Notes: a model not told the origin generated them from the sequence alone. DNA of 64,000 nucleotides from Pseudeuparius sepicola (GCA_963920635.1 OY987302.1:35501278-35565277); one strand, 5' to 3'. Shown: positions 23,427-36,062, counted from the stretch's first letter. A program made the numbers and translations.

Positions 23427-23803
23427 CAGGGTTATTGCTTATGGCAATTCGATACATTCCTTTGAAGATCTGATAGGGGAAGGGGTAAGAAGTAAATTTA
23501 ACCCTATATGCATTATGCAAAACCCAATTTCATTAAATATGTTTGACTTTTTATTTAAAATTTTCCTACGATCTAAATGTTCGGGACTTTTTCCATTTCA
23601 AACATAAAACCATCACAGTGTTTGGTAAGTAATCCAGTTGAAAAGTTTTAAAAAAGTTCCATAGATTTTTTTGTCTACTAAGAAAAATTTAAATATCTCA
23701 AAAACTATTGAGGTTTGCATAATGCATATTAGGATTAAATTTACTCCTTACCTCCTCCCCTATCACATCTCCAAAGGGATGTATCGAATTACCAATAACC
23801 CTG
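23427..23803. mobile_element. Short TACAGGGTTATTG MITE
   Basis: 377 bp, TA-flanked, with inverted arms of about 100 bp: CAGGGTTATTGCTTATGGCA on the left and ACCAATAACCCTG on the right, then GAATTCGATACATTCC-like and AGGGGAAGGGGTAAG-like blocks in inverted order. No coding sequence. Confidence 0.8.
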
Positions 23804-23903
23804 TATAATTGTTGAAATAAGTAACGTTACTGTATATGAAAAGCTAACAGGTGCTACAGTTTTTAAATTTATAGGTATATTATGATAGATAAGCAAGGTA
23901 CAA

Positions 23904-24996
23904 TGATAGAGAAGCAAGGTAAATAATTCTTTACTCAGTTAAGAAGAAAAATGTGATGTTTTTATTGGGGATGCAGTCAACAGGCAATATAAGAAAACTC
24001 TTTTACTTTTTTATGTAGTCAAGCTTTCGGAATAATTTATTACATCTTCAGGACAACTACAAATGGTAGGTATAAAGGAATATTATAAAAACTAAAAGAC
24101 TAGTTACTAAATTGAGGTTGTATAAATTCGCAAACTGTGAAACAGTGAAGCCTTTAAAATAATGTATAAAACTACTATACAGGGTGTTCTGCATAAGAAC
24201 CGACACAGAGCAGGAGCATACAGGGGAGCCCAAAATAAGGTGATTTAACATTTAACGCAACTTACCTCTATACTAAGTTGTACACTTGAAAAGTTATAGG
24301 CCTTGAAAGTGACCTTTGTAATTTCGAAAAAACAATATATCAGTTATTTTTGAACTTCGAAAAACCAAATTTGGCACACACTGTTGCAAGGGCATTAATC
24401 GACAGACAACATAGTTCAATTGTACCATTTAAAGGGTTGATATAGAGTGATGCACCTTAAAAATGTGACAGAACTTTTTTGTCCATTGGCGGACTGACAA
24501 AATTGGTACTTTTTGTTATGAATAATTTAATTCTAGTACTTTTTTTACTCTTGTTATTTTTCACTTTCGCCAAAAACGCGAATAACTGAAAACACGTGTT
24601 GCATATGTGATATTTAAAATCTTTGAAAATTCAAAAGTTGCCTATGAAATTAAACGTCAAACTTGAGAAGAAATTGAATGGAAAAAGAATTCAAATAAAT
24701 GGATTGGAAGAGGAAATAATTGCCCAAAGAAAGAAGTCACATTTATTTGGATTCTTTTTACATTAAAATTACAACCTAAATTTAGTAAGTAGTCTTTTAA
24801 TTTATATAATACTCCTTTGTTTAAATATTACCATTTGTAGTAGCCCTGATTCCCTGATAAATTACTCCGAAAGCTTGACTACATAAAAAAAGAGTTTTCT
24901 TATATTACCTCTTGACTGCATGCATCCCCACTAAAAACATCACATTTTTCGTATTAAGTGAGTGAGTCCAGACTTATATACCTTGCTTCTCTATCA
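23904..24996. repeat. Foldback with hammerhead-like arms and a mariner end inside
   Basis: Arms 23904-24070 and 24845-24996 are inverted copies: TGATAGAGAAGCAAGGTA against TACCTTGCTTCTCTATCA at the outer end, and TTATGTAGTCAAGCTTTC against AAAGCTTGACTACATAA near the inner end. At 24178 a TACAGGGTGTTCTGC terminus marks a separate mariner-type fragment in the middle. The arms carry the hammerhead-like motifs listed next. Confidence 0.7.
24014..24060 (-). ncRNA. Hammerhead-like motif, minus strand
   Basis: Read on the minus strand: GTTGTC, CTGAAGA, a TGTAATAAATTATTC interval, CGAAAGCTT, GACTAC. CTGAAGA fits the CUGANGA core, GAAA follows, AGCT is a minimal stem III with U before the cleavage position, and GTC pairs with GAC as stem I. 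The opposite arm at 24853-24881 has CTGATAA, which breaks the core. Confidence 0.45.
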
Positions 24997-25853
24997 AAGC
25001 AGTCCGGAATGGTGAGAAACATTCACAAACAATCACCCAACAAAACTGTTCGAAGGAAAAATGCACTTAGCATGTAAAAAACAGTTTCTGGCCATCAGAA
25101 ACACGGCATAAATCTTTCAAAATTTTGGTTTTTCTGCGGGTTTGGCGCAGTAATAATTCCTACACCCCACTTTAACAAAAAAAAACGGATAGAACGCGGT
25201 TTGCCCGGCTAAAGACAGAAATACCTATAATGTCGGTTATATTTCTTACTTTACCCACGTTTCTTGGGTATTTCGCAGTTTACTCAGGTAAACCTAAGTT
25301 TAACCGTTAACCTTACTTTACCCGTAACATATATATTTTATATCTCCAGTGGTCTGAGGCAAATTGTTATCTACAACTATTGAACTGTTTCTTTTTATTC
25401 AAATATCGAAAAATAACTTTTAGGGTAATTTTTATATTTCACCCCCGTACAGAACTACTTTTGACGCCTTGTGGTATTTTATAGCATTAATGGTGGGGTG
25501 GGGAATCATCTAAAATTAATTTTAACTTTTAATATGAAAGTACAAATGAAAATTACAATTTGAAGATTCATGGACTCTACTAAAAGAACATAAATCGATG
25601 CATCAGTTTTGTTCCCGTGGACGCAAAAACAACAAACCCGGGAGGCGAATATATCATAATAATAAAACTACGTGAAAAAACCATGCGCGACGTTGCCAAC
25701 TTTCTTGGATGCAGAAAACGCGAAGACATGTAATAAATATACACGAACGCGTATATTACCGGTGGCTTCAGGAGCGCCCTCGTGGCGGATTCCACGAACT
25801 ATAATATACACGTTTTTTCATCTCAACGACAATTCGACGTCCACCTGAAAATT
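24997..25853. other. Unassigned AT-rich DNA
   Basis: No gene or element ends recognised. Short motifs of the GGACGCA family begin near 25618. Confidence 0.4.
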
Positions 25854-25955
25854 CGTATATAGACACTTCTCACAGTTCTGAGCACTTTGGCGACTTTTCC
25901 ATTTCGTATATAGACACTTCTCACAGTTCTGAGCACTTTGGCGACTTTTCCATTT
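25854..25955 (+). repeat. Perfect 51-bp tandem duplication
   Basis: A 51-bp unit beginning CGTATATAGACACTTCTCAC is present twice in a row without a mismatch (25854-25904 and 25905-25955). Perfect identity implies a recent duplication or an assembly artefact. Palindromic TCTGCGTCCGTATACGGACG follows directly. Confidence 0.9.
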
Positions 25956-26056
25956 CTGCGTCCGTATACGGACGTCGAATTACACAGGACGCAGAATTAC
26001 ATGCGCAAACCATAATGTATGTGCGCAGAAATGACGTACAGACGTATATATATATA

Positions 26057-27369
26057 CAGGGTGTCTCAATAAGGACTCCCGTCGCCGATATCTCCGGAAC
26101 AAAAAGAGATATTTTAATTCTGCAAACGCCGTTCGCTACGACGTGAAGAGGGCGTTATTCGAAACTGATAAGCGTTCATTTTGATAATGGCGTATAGATG
26201 GCGCTGCGATGCAAAGAAACTTTTCGATCCTAGGAACGTTGGAGCCTAGCGCATTTGAAAGACTGATTAATTTGGAGAAACTTTTGTTCTATGGACTATT
26301 TTCCTACTGTCACTAGTTTCTGAGATAACCGCTCTACAATGTCATTTATAAAAAATGAGCTAACTCGCTTAAAATTAACTTTAGAGGAAAAAGTTGTTAA
26401 AAATATCTTTGTAGTTCACTAAGGATGAAGAAAATAGCTACACGTGTCAAATTAATACACATCCGGTTTGACCGAAAGTACCGGAAGTGACCCATTTTTC
26501 AGATTAAAATGAACATACTGTATAATTTATCCCGCAAAAGTAATAAAGTTAATTTCCAGTGTCATATAATAACAATAACACCATGTATATACCTACATAC
26601 ATCTAGACAACGACAATTTGGCTGAATTTATTTTTATTAACCGAAGGTGGCTCTGTCTCTTTAATACGTCAGTCCACGGTATTATTTTATGTAGAATGCG
26701 GTAAAAACAGTGCTGTAGCCGCTGCCCGCTGCTCGTATTTAGGTATGGAAATAATTGTGAACATATTTATTGTAAACATACATAGTTAATTTCTATAAAA
26801 TAAAAATAAATTCAGCCAAATTGTCGTTGTCTACCTGTACCTACAAGGTGTTATTGTTATTAGGTATATTTTTTCCAATTTTGAGGGAAAATTGTACAGT
26901 ATGTTCATTTTGAACTGAAAAACGAGTCACTTCCGGTACTTCCGGTCAAACCGGATGTGTAATAATCTGACACATGCCGCTATTTCCTTCGTTTTAGTGC
27001 ACTATAAAGATATTTTTAATAATTTTTTCCTCTAAAGTTAATTTTAAGCGAGTTTAAGCGAGTTAGCTCATTTTTTGAAAATTACATTGTAGAGCGGTTA
27101 TCTCAGAAACTAGTAACAATAGGAAAATTGTCCATAGAACAGAAGTTTCTCCAAATTACCCAGTCTTTCAAATGCGCTACACTCCAATGTTCCTAGGATG
27201 GAAAAGTTTCTTTGCACCGCAGCGCCATCTATACGCCATTATCAATATGAACGCTTATCAGTTTCAAATAAAGCCCTCTTCACATCCTAGCGAACGGCAT
27301 TTGCAGAATTAAAATATCTCTTTTTGTTCCGGAAATATCGGCGACGGGAGTCCTTATCGGGACACCCTG
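26057..27369. mobile_element. 1.3-kb foldback MITE, TACAGGGTGTC ends
   Basis: Ends CAGGGTGTCTCAATAAGGAC and the matching GTCCTTATCGGGACACCCTG, with TA on both sides (26055-26056, 27370-27371). The arms extend inward for roughly 500 bp, including ACATCCGGTTTGACCG on the left and CGGTCAAACCGGATGT on the right. No transposase is seen, so the element is non-autonomous. It sits between two (TA)n tracts. Confidence 0.85.
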
Positions 27370-27980
27370 TATATATATATATATATATATATAAACACAT
27401 AAATAAACAAATACTGTAGAATAAACCTCGAAGACTCACGAGAGATGTTCGCTACCTCCCTGAGCAGATTTTACGAGTCCAACACGGCCGCCAGCTTTTA
27501 GACAGTGGAGACGGGCTGGGTTAGCAGTATAGCAAACTGAAAAAAAAACGGGCGCCACTTGTTTTGTTTAACGTGCCGATACTCGTACTAAGCCAAAAAC
27601 AAGAAAAGCTAGGTCTTCCTAGATATACATTGTTTATTCTACTAAGTGGTTTGCGACAACAGTTTATATTCATTTCACTTGCCTACTATATTTTTACTTG
27701 ATAAACAAATTTACAGTTACGCACCCTACATGCCTTATTAAAACATAAGTATATAGTTCTTACAAGCCGGTTTAAATCCCCAAACGTGTACACGTCCGGT
27801 TCACACGACATTCGCTACAAGTCACAACGTACGCAAAATATAATAACACAATGTCCGCAGTAAAAGTAGTACAATGTAATAATGTGTGACAACAGTGTAC
27901 GCTCTCAAATGTACACGTACTGAATTCAGCTATACTAATTAGGGCATAATAAAAAAAGGTGCAAGTAAAATATAGCAAGA
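27370..27980. other. TA tract and unassigned DNA
   Basis: A (TA)n tract of about 24 bp follows the MITE end at 27370. The remaining sequence has no recognised gene or repeat. Confidence 0.4.
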
Positions 27981-28215
27981 CTTAGCTGTCGTTGGGTCTT
28001 CAAAACCATGATGTCCTCCATTGACTTCAGATGACAGTTCAGAATGGTCAGATGGCAGGATACAACGTTCTCACAAAATATACATGTGGGTCTCAGCTAT
28101 CGTTGGCCACAATGTCCTCCATTTACTTCAGATGACAGTTCAAAATGGTCAGATGGCAGGATACACGTTCTCACAAAATATACATGTGGGTCTCAGCTAT
28201 CGTTGACCACACTCC
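27981..28215 (+). repeat. Tandem repeat of about 100-111 bp
   Basis: Two full units (27981-28091 and 28092-28191) and the start of a third share CTTCAGATGACAGTTC, AATGGTCAGATGGCAGGATA and AAATATACATGTGGGT. The first unit carries 11 extra bases. Overlapping short frames are by-products of the repeat. Confidence 0.85.
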
Positions 28216-28984
28216 AGATTCCAAATGAAAATAACATGAGCTGGCTCTAGGTGTTGGCGTCCAAGCTCCAAAAGATAACACAGGTCCCAAGCAAACACAT
28301 ATGTCCAACACACAAAAAAGACTGGTCCACAAAAAACTGAGCCATAAAAAAAACCCTGAAACAAAAATGTCCCGTCAAACACCTCACAAGGTCGTCCAAG
28401 AAAACTTACCTCTGGTTGAGGGTTTTCCTTCCAAAAAAACAACCAATCAACCCCTTCGTGGTTGAATCCAATTAACCTTCGCGGTTACTATGCAACATCT
28501 CCATGATGACCCAATAAAATGACCCTGAGATTGTGGTGGACGCTCAAAAACATGGTTCTATTTCAGATGAGGGTGATTCAGTCAGATGGTAAAATAAAAC
28601 GGCACAGTAACAAGTCGTGGGTGGCTATCTATATCCCAGAAACTGGCGGAACCCCGAAGAACCAAAACTGCAACAATTACCAGTATTCCCAATGTCTTCA
28701 ATGTGGGTGTTCCTTTAGTGGATCTAGCGATTCAAATCCCTCCTTGTGAGGTTCACCAACAATTGCAAATGGCGAATTACTAAAAATCACTTCCACTTGC
28801 AAACCACCAACGAACGACCTTTTCAATTCAACTGCCGACGACCGAATGAATTGGAGTCTAAAGCCCAAGCGGTCTCTCCCCTCTTACGTTGACGGAATCG
28901 GAAAATGGAAAAATGACACCACAAAACATTGAAAACTGCATCACAATTGTCGAATTTCCAAGTGTCAAGTGTGCCAGAATGTCA
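28216..28984. other. Unassigned, possible retroelement leader
   Basis: No protein motif recognised. On the minus strand this region directly follows the dispersed repeat 28985-29250, so it may be the untranslated leader of the same element. That is speculation. Confidence 0.3.
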
Positions 28985-29250
28985 AAACAATGTCAGTAAT
29001 AAATAAATAACTTTGAACAACATTCAGACCAGGACCTCTGGAAAACGAACAAAGAACGACCAGTGACGGTTAAAAGTGAAAACACGAATGCTCCCAAGCA
29101 GCAGCGATCAATCTCGCGGCACCTGTGAGCGCTTCCTGGGCGAGTACCAAACAAAACAGGGGTACAACAGGCGTACAAGTACAATTGGGCAAACTATTCC
29201 CTGTCCTTTCAACAATTTAAAATTGCCCTTGTGACACCGTCACAGTACTG
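28985..29250 (-). repeat. Dispersed repeat related to the 63-kb tandem array
   Basis: On the minus strand it matches the second half of the 62.9-63.9-kb unit: GTGACGGTGTCACAAGGGC, then TTTTAAATTGTTGAAAGGA, TACTCGCCCAGGAAGCGCTC, GAGATTGATCGCTGCTGCTT, and GGTCCTGGTCTGAATGTTGT, which is also at 63930. Homology stops at the GTGACGGTGTCAC end and just after GTTATTT. It could be an LTR or promoter segment of a retroelement; no coding part was found. Confidence 0.75.
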
Positions 29251-30884
29251 TTTCGTTTATCCTGTGTATGTTTGCTCCCAGTTATTGCAAGGAATCTAAT
29301 ATACAATATTGCTTAATTTGTTTTTTGTCGATTATAATTTCGTCTTAGAAAAAATCTTGCACTTTTTTAATGTTGTAAAATACTATAATGGCATGTGGGG
29401 TGCCCAGCTCTTTGGATAGACTTTCAAAGTAGTATTATACAGGGTGTACATAAAGTAGGAAATAAATTTATTGTCTCGAGAAGGAAAGGTTTTTTTGGAG
29501 AAATCCTTCCATACTTCAACTTTTGTTCTAAAAGGCGCATCTTTCGATGTGGGATCGCATTTATGGCATCATCACTGTTGCGGATATGACATCATCAGCA
29601 ATTTCGTCAAATGATAACATATATTTTTAAGTGTGCCCTTTGATAGAGTATATTTGTGTGCATTCAGCACATTAAAATTTTTGTCTCGTTACATAAGGAA
29701 ATTTTTGAGGCAATCAATTATATGTCTTCCCAATTAATTTATTTTATTTAGTTAAATGAATGTGGTCCTAGTTAATTGAGAGTTTAAACTGGAGTCTTTC
29801 CTGTGCCTAACTGTATTCAAGGCAGTTAATAAATTCTCGTTGGACTTTACTGATAGTTTATTGGGAAATAGTGTTACTTCTATTTTGAATCCTAGTTTTT
29901 AATTCCTTGCTATTATGGGGTTTGGTTTTTTATCCGATTTTTATCCGAAGTTTTAGCGATCACAGAGAAAGAAATCTAATAAATTTAACTCCAGAGACCT
30001 TGTAGTCTAAGAGCCTACCACATGATTACAAGTCTCATAAGATTATAGAATGTGTTCTTAAATTATGGTGCCATCATAAAATGACAGATAGAAAATGTAA
30101 TTTCCAACAAAAAGTTTCCTATAAACATGGGTCTGATAATGCACAATTAAAAAGTTACAGGGTAATAAAGGTCCAGGTTGAAAACATATTTTTCCCAATA
30201 ACTTCTACAGAAGTTATGCAATTTAATTGAAACTTGGTGCAGTCCTTTAGTTACTGAAGTGCAACAATTTCATGCAAAGCAATTTATTTCCATTGCCCAG
30301 AGGCAGTGGGGTGGGGTAGCACAATGGATTTTATACTCATAATTTTTTTAGGTTTCTTTTTTGGTCTTGCAGGTACATCAAAAGGGTACCCTTGTTTCTT
30401 AATGAAAAAATCACCCGTTTATGTTGAAATAGGGTACTTGACGAAATTTTACAAACTTGATAAAACAATTCCTGGACACTTGCCTAAGACCCTACGATTA
30501 TTTAAAAAATATATGTTTACGTAATTAGCTAGTATTAGACTTTCTTCCAAATTTGGCGGGAAAGCACTTATGACGTCACAAGTGTTTTATAAAGACAATT
30601 TGGCAACATGGCGATACCACTGAAGTGTTCTGAGACATAACCTTAATCTGTGGTGAAAGATGCCTCAAACGCCCAGATTTAGGATGCCCCGTGAAACCAT
30701 ATTTAGCCAAGAAGTGTTTTTTTGTAAATATTCGGTAGCGTTTTTCTGCAACTTTTTTGGCAAGTTTGGGCCTAGGTACACGCGCGGCCCTTGAAATCGT
30801 TCCAATACGTGCGGACGCAAAGGCGATCAACTGACAACGTTGCAATAACCCCTCCCCTCTCTCGCGGTTTGAAAGCCAGCCATA
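29251..30884. other. Unassigned DNA with one mariner-type end
   Basis: TACAGGGTGTACATAAAGTA at 29438 is a mariner-type terminus without a visible partner. Open frames at 29395-29589 and 30306-30524 carry no recognisable domains. Confidence 0.4.
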
Positions 30885-31112
30885 ACCTCAAAGGCGTAAG
30901 TGACGGCAAATCTAATCTTATTACTCAACATTGCCTTACGTGACATTGCTAGTTACAGTTACAGTGCAAAAAACAGTAAATTCGGCGCTGTTAATAATAG
31001 TGGAAAATCTTACAACCTTGCCCACAGATATTGGCGGCTTTTTTCGCAAAAGTCTTTCGACAACCTCAAATAGAGCAGTTCTAAAAATCGAAGGAGGTGG
31101 TAAATCTCTTAA
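30885..31112 (-). repeat. Inverted copy of the 38.9-39.6-kb tandem unit
   Basis: The reverse complement reads TAAGAGATTTACCACCTCCT, GAGGTTGTCGAAAGACTTTT, GCGAAAAAAGCCGCCAATAT and, further on, GATTTGCCGTCACTTACGCC. The same order occurs in the tandem units at 38890-39640. Confidence 0.65.
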
Positions 31113-32785
31113 TTGAGTGTCGTACTTTCCTCCGGTACCTACCAAAAAGAACCTCGAAAATCCGATATCTAAGAGAAATTCCTGATTCACGATTAACCAC
31201 TTTCGAGAAACGGGATGGCTGTAGAATCAATGAAAGCGATGGAAAATCCTCTGAAACCACTATTGGAAATTGCTTGTTTTTTCTCATTTCTCGATTTTTC
31301 GGGGGCCCGGGAAGCATCAGAACCTCACCCGAAGACTCCAGGGAAGCTTTAAAAATTGAAATAAATCAAAGATTTGGTTAGCGGTTAAGATAAAGAAGTG
31401 TCATAAACCATCGAAAAAAACACTACGAGATTCTTCTATAATAACACTTTGACAATCAAAGAAATCCGCGTAATTTCACGTCACATGAATCTCAAAACAC
31501 CAAGGAACTGTGTAAAACTTTAAATCCACTTATAAATTATTATAATGATAATGCAGCGATTTATTAACCTATTTTCGTTGACTGGCGTGTAAGTAAATAC
31601 GTCAGTTAAAGCAAGGAGCGGGGAGGTAAGAGGGAATGTAGGGGAAGTTATTGGCGCAACGTTGCCGCATTTACCCGAAATTCTTGATTTCTTGCTCATT
31701 TCTTGTGCCTAGTGGAACGATTTATGAGACCGTGTGTGTACCTACATAATTTGGGCTCAGTATTTCTAAGCACTAAACTGGCACCTTTATAAACGTGGCT
31801 TCAAGATGGTCCCTAGCCCCAAGTTCTCCCTTTATTAATAACTCATAATACTTTACTATTACTACAACATATAGGTACAAACCTTTGCAGTTTTATCCCA
31901 TGAATTTTAGTAGACGCGAAAATCGGATTATTAGAAAAAAATTGTGCTACCAAGAAAGCATCCAAGTTCGGCAAATTACGGATTGCACTTTCAGAGTCTA
32001 ACAATACGATAACTATGCAAACAATATATAATAAAAAAAATATCAATAACAAAATATAATAAATTGCACAGATATTATCTACTAATGTTTTGATTTAGCG
32101 ACATACAGAATGACAGTTGGCATGACGGGATGTCAACTGCCGATCAGAAAACCATACATGTGTTAGATGACATGTGGATATATGTATATGGTTAGATGCC
32201 TAGGTGGGCGAGTGCCGTTGCCACATATGTGAAATTTTCCATATTATATTTCCTGAATATTTATAGAATATTCCGTATACAGATATTTTAATCAAAGTAT
32301 CACGTGAAAGACATGAAGGATATAGTTTACAGCGTGTGCGGCATAAACAGACACCATTTTGCTATAGAGGATTCAATATACGGAACATATTCGTAATAAA
32401 AAGTCTGTATGTGCCAACATAAACAATAGAATGACGAAACTGTAGATTTTAGCCTGAACAAAATTGAGCAACTTCGTCTTTAATTATCATAAATAAATAA
32501 GGGTTAAAAGCTGTTGTTTCATTTATTATGTGTTATGTTGGTGCATCTACTGTAAACTGAGTACAATTTTAGAGCAATTAAAAGTATTGTCATGTACGAC
32601 GAACAGATTGAACTTTGACACCCTATTTCCAGAAAATCAATGATATTGTACCCAATACCCATTTGGCACCTTTTTTTAATTTTGAACATACAATTCATCT
32701 GTAACATTTAAATGCGGTAAGTAAAAATCCAATTGTATCAATCAATCAAAGTAAATATTTTATAATTATCAACAAAAAGAAATTC
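31113..32785. other. Unassigned AT-rich DNA
   Basis: No gene, element terminus or tandem repeat recognised in this interval. Confidence 0.4.
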
Positions 32786-33957
32786 ATGCCCCACTTCTGC
32801 ATGTCCACAAAAGTAGTTCCATTCACTCCATACTTCGTTCAGAACTGTGCCTCACACTTGAGTAAGGCATTTGCCATGGTTGACTATGCATTGCTTGAAT
32901 CTAAATTATGGGCTTACGGTATTCGCGGCTTGCCTTACAGATGGATATTGTCTTACTTAAGTTCCAGGAGACAGATCGTCGAGGTCAGTGGAGCGCGGTC
33001 GGGGGAGAATGATGTTCGGATGGGTGTTCCTCAGGGTTCCGTGTTGGGACCTTTGTTGTTTTTAATTTTTGCTAACCACCTACCAGAGGTGGTAGGCAAC
33101 AAAGATGACTTCACAATGTTTGCGGACGATAACACTTATTTATGTCAAAGTACTAGTCTTCCTGGGGCGGTGTCCAATCTAAATGAATGTATCGTAAGGT
33201 TTAGTGACTGGTTCGTCAGTAATAAACTATGTCTTAACTTGAGCAAAACTGTATTTATTCGATTTACTCCCGGTCAAACCACTGTGAAGGAGAGCAGTTT
33301 GGTTAGGGTTAATAGTAGAACTATTGCACAAGTTGAACACACTAAAATTCTAGCGACTCACGTTGACAGCGCGCTTACCTGGCGATATCATATCGATGAT
33401 TTATGTTCAAGATTATCAAGTGTCTGTTATGTCTTATACCGTTTGCGTTCCATCGTTAGTCATAACACACTTATGACCTACTATTTTGCTCAATTTCTGT
33501 CAAGAATGAAATATGGAATTGTGTTCTTGGGTGCTTCTGCTCATCTACCTAGAGTATTGATTTTACAAAAAAGAGCTATTAGAAATATTATGGGCTTATC
33601 GTGTCATTGCTCTTGTAAGAGCGTGTTCAAATCTTTGAAATTACTAACTGCACCTTCAGTTTACATATATGAAATTTTAATATACGTTAGACAGAATTTG
33701 GGCAGCTTCACGCGTATGACTGACTTGCATAATTATAATACGAGATACAATGATCTCCTAACTGTACCAGCTCACAAAATGAGTTTGTTTGAAAAGAGTC
33801 CTAAATACATGGGTGTGAAGCTGTACATAAGTTGTCTCGCCGGATAAAAGAATCGGATAGTCTAATTATATTCAAACATAATTTATATGAGTTCCTCGCA
33901 ACACAGGCTTTCTACAGTGTAAAGGAGTATCTTGAATTTAGAGATGTAGATACATAA
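32786..33957 (+). pseudogene. Non-LTR reverse transcriptase C-terminal part
   Basis: From about 32850 the frame reads SHLSKAFAMVDYALLESKL (reverse transcriptase block with the first Asp lost: DLSKAFD in the family), MGVPQGSVLGPLLFLIF, FADDNTYL (the catalytic FADD box) and LNLSKTVFIRF. This order is that of jockey/RTE-type LINE ORF2. The frame breaks at about 33838 and continues one frame over, RRIKESDSLIIFKHN to a stop at 33955-33957. The endonuclease and most of the N-terminal RT are missing, so it is a typical 5'-truncated copy. The first 20 codons do not look like RT and are probably flanking DNA. Confidence 0.9.
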
Positions 33958-34177
33958 AAGATAATAATATTTGTTATTATTAAATCCTTAAGCCTAATAT
34001 TATTGTATACCTACCTAGATATAGTGTTTTGCTCTTGGATTTGGTATTGTTCTGTTTCTGTTTTGTGTGGGCTTTTGCTCTACTTGTTTATCATTTATCA
34101 TATTAATACTGCCTTGTTGACTTTTTCTATACCATGTAAATGGTCAATTGAAATAAATGTATTTATTTATTTATTTT
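32846..34177 (+). mobile_element. 5'-truncated LINE with (TTTA)n tail
   Basis: The RT relic is followed by a 3' UTR of about 200 bp and a terminal TAAATGTATTTATTTATTTA-like tract ending at 34177. Such a tail and 5' truncation are the products of target-primed reverse transcription. Confidence 0.8.
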
Positions 34178-34234
34178 GTGAGGGATTACTCCTTGGGTCA
34201 TAGGTTGCCATGGAAGACAAATGCCAAATTATAG

Positions 34235-34345
34235 GAAAATTACTCATTTCTCACAATTTCCCTTCTTCATTTTTCTCGGAAATCTTGAAATAGCCCATTT
34301 TGTTTTTCAAAGCGTGAATATACTTGCAAACTGTCAATTAATTTT
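34235..34345 (+). repeat. Dispersed 105-bp repeat, copy 1
   Basis: Shares CTCAATTTCCCTTCTTCATT-like, ATAGCCCATTTTGTTTT and AAAGCGTGAATATACTTGCA blocks with 56808-56912 in the same orientation. The identity of the parent element is unknown. Confidence 0.75.
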
Positions 34346-35986
34346 TACCATATACTATACTAACCTAACCAAACTATTGGAAATCCTTTGATAATACTTG
34401 AAATTAAACATAAATCATTAATCAAAACATAAACAGGACAAAACCCTCAAAATCAAAAATGTAAATCTGCAAGCTATTCACCATTTGGAAAAACAAATTC
34501 CAGCATCGAACCCAGTCATCATAGTCAACATCGATACTTTAACTCCGATAAATTGGATACTATGGATCACCATGGAAATATCGCCGTCACCATTAGCACC
34601 GACATTATTTGGAAAATAAAAAATAAATTCATAACATTGAAGAACATTCTGTTTCTCCACTTAAGGCGAGAAGAGTTACATTCCAGAAACTGCTCTGCTA
34701 CCTCAACATAGAAATAACGTCATAGAAACTACAACTGCAGCTAATAAGTACTTTGTTTTGATCAAGGCTAACCTAATGTTTAAGTGTCTTTCCTTAAAGC
34801 AGCTAAACATTAGCAGCTTGAAATTGTTGGAAAAGATTTTGGAAGAAAATGATGCATTTTTCAGTAAATCTTTAAGGCAACTTTTTTCCCTTTTATGAGA
34901 AATCCCAAAAAATAATTAAATATGTAATTTTCAGTGCCGTGCACATTTTAAAATAAATAATGAAAAAATATCAAAATTAATGTGTACCAAATTTGGTTTC
35001 TGTATAGTTTTTTTAGGAAATGTTACAATGCGCATGCCGCGGGCGCCGCGTCCGTTAAATCAGTGGTATTTGTTTTGTGTATGCCCAGCATGTCAAGTTT
35101 TCCAATTGTTTACGTATGCATTTTTCCCGTTTTTAATTGTTTTTCTGTTAATTTATAGGCTATTTATTAGTATATAGGATATAATGACTGATTTTGTATA
35201 CAATGGGATGCAGAAAGTGGGTGGTATGTGGCTAAATTGATATTTCTCAGGATATAACCTATATCAGGTAAACGTTGTACACACGGGCCTAATGTTTGTT
35301 TACTTCGGTAAATTTGCATAAGATGTTGGTTGACTACAAACGTATGTATTTTGAAGCTGTTGCTCCCTCTATCCTTGGTTATTTCTCTGAGGCTGGGACT
35401 CTGGGACGGTTGGAGAAACGGGCACCGCGTAGTTTGGGAAATTCAATCGTGCCCTCCCATAATAATTACCAAATTCAAATTTTGAATTTTGGTACCTATA
35501 CGTTTCAGTCGTGAATTTAATACCATTGTTGAGCACGATAAAAAAATCTTTTTTTTCATTTTCCGTTGTCCGGTTGGGTGGGCACTGCCCACCCTGCCCA
35601 TTGCTACGAACCGCCACTGGATCAAAGCACAAAATATTTTATATTTTTTAAATTTGGTGGTGATGGAAATTTCAAGTTTAACTTTTTAACAGTAAACAAT
35701 TCTACTATTGATTTCCCATGAAAAGGCAAATTCAAAATTTGTCTCTATGGTTATTATATTCAACCTACTGAAGGTACAAAAATTGTCTGGGTCTTTGAAG
35801 AGTATGGGATCAGGCTTGGTCTTGGGTGTTTTATCAATATAGTTAATATGCAGAATATTGATTTTGCATGTTACACTTATAATAATTGAGGCTATAATAT
35901 GTTATATAGGTTGGTTCCATCCTTCATAGCCAATACTCTGTTATTTCCTAGTAGTAAAATAATAAATATTGTTTTTTATTTTTCAG
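34346..35986. other. Unassigned DNA with a hAT-like terminus
   Basis: At 35576-35594, GGGTGGGCA, C and TGCCCACCC form a perfect 9-bp hairpin, followed by CGAACCGCCACTG ending at 35619. The CAGTGGCGG tip resembles the hAT MITE at 13758. No left end was found. No genes recognised. Confidence 0.4.
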
Positions 35987-36062
35987 ATCAGGCCTCCAGA
36001 TAATACTTTTTATGTTAAAACATGCAACAAAAATCCCAAGAAGACTAAGTGGTGGTATCACG
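35987..36062 (+). other. Candidate internal exon of an unknown host gene
   Basis: A strong acceptor (ATTGTTTTTTATTTTTCAG) precedes 76 bases open in two frames, followed by CG and a GTAAGA donor. One frame gives IRPPDNTFYVKTCNKNPKK, then TKWWYH, a composition unlike the surrounding AT-rich noise. I do not recognise the domain. No neighbouring exons were found, so this may be one exon in a large gene whose introns are filled with transposons, or chance. Confidence 0.35.

Noticed and set aside
24853..24881. Plus-strand motif as an active hammerhead
   Set aside because: CTGATAA breaks the conserved core, so only the minus-strand arm was kept as a candidate.
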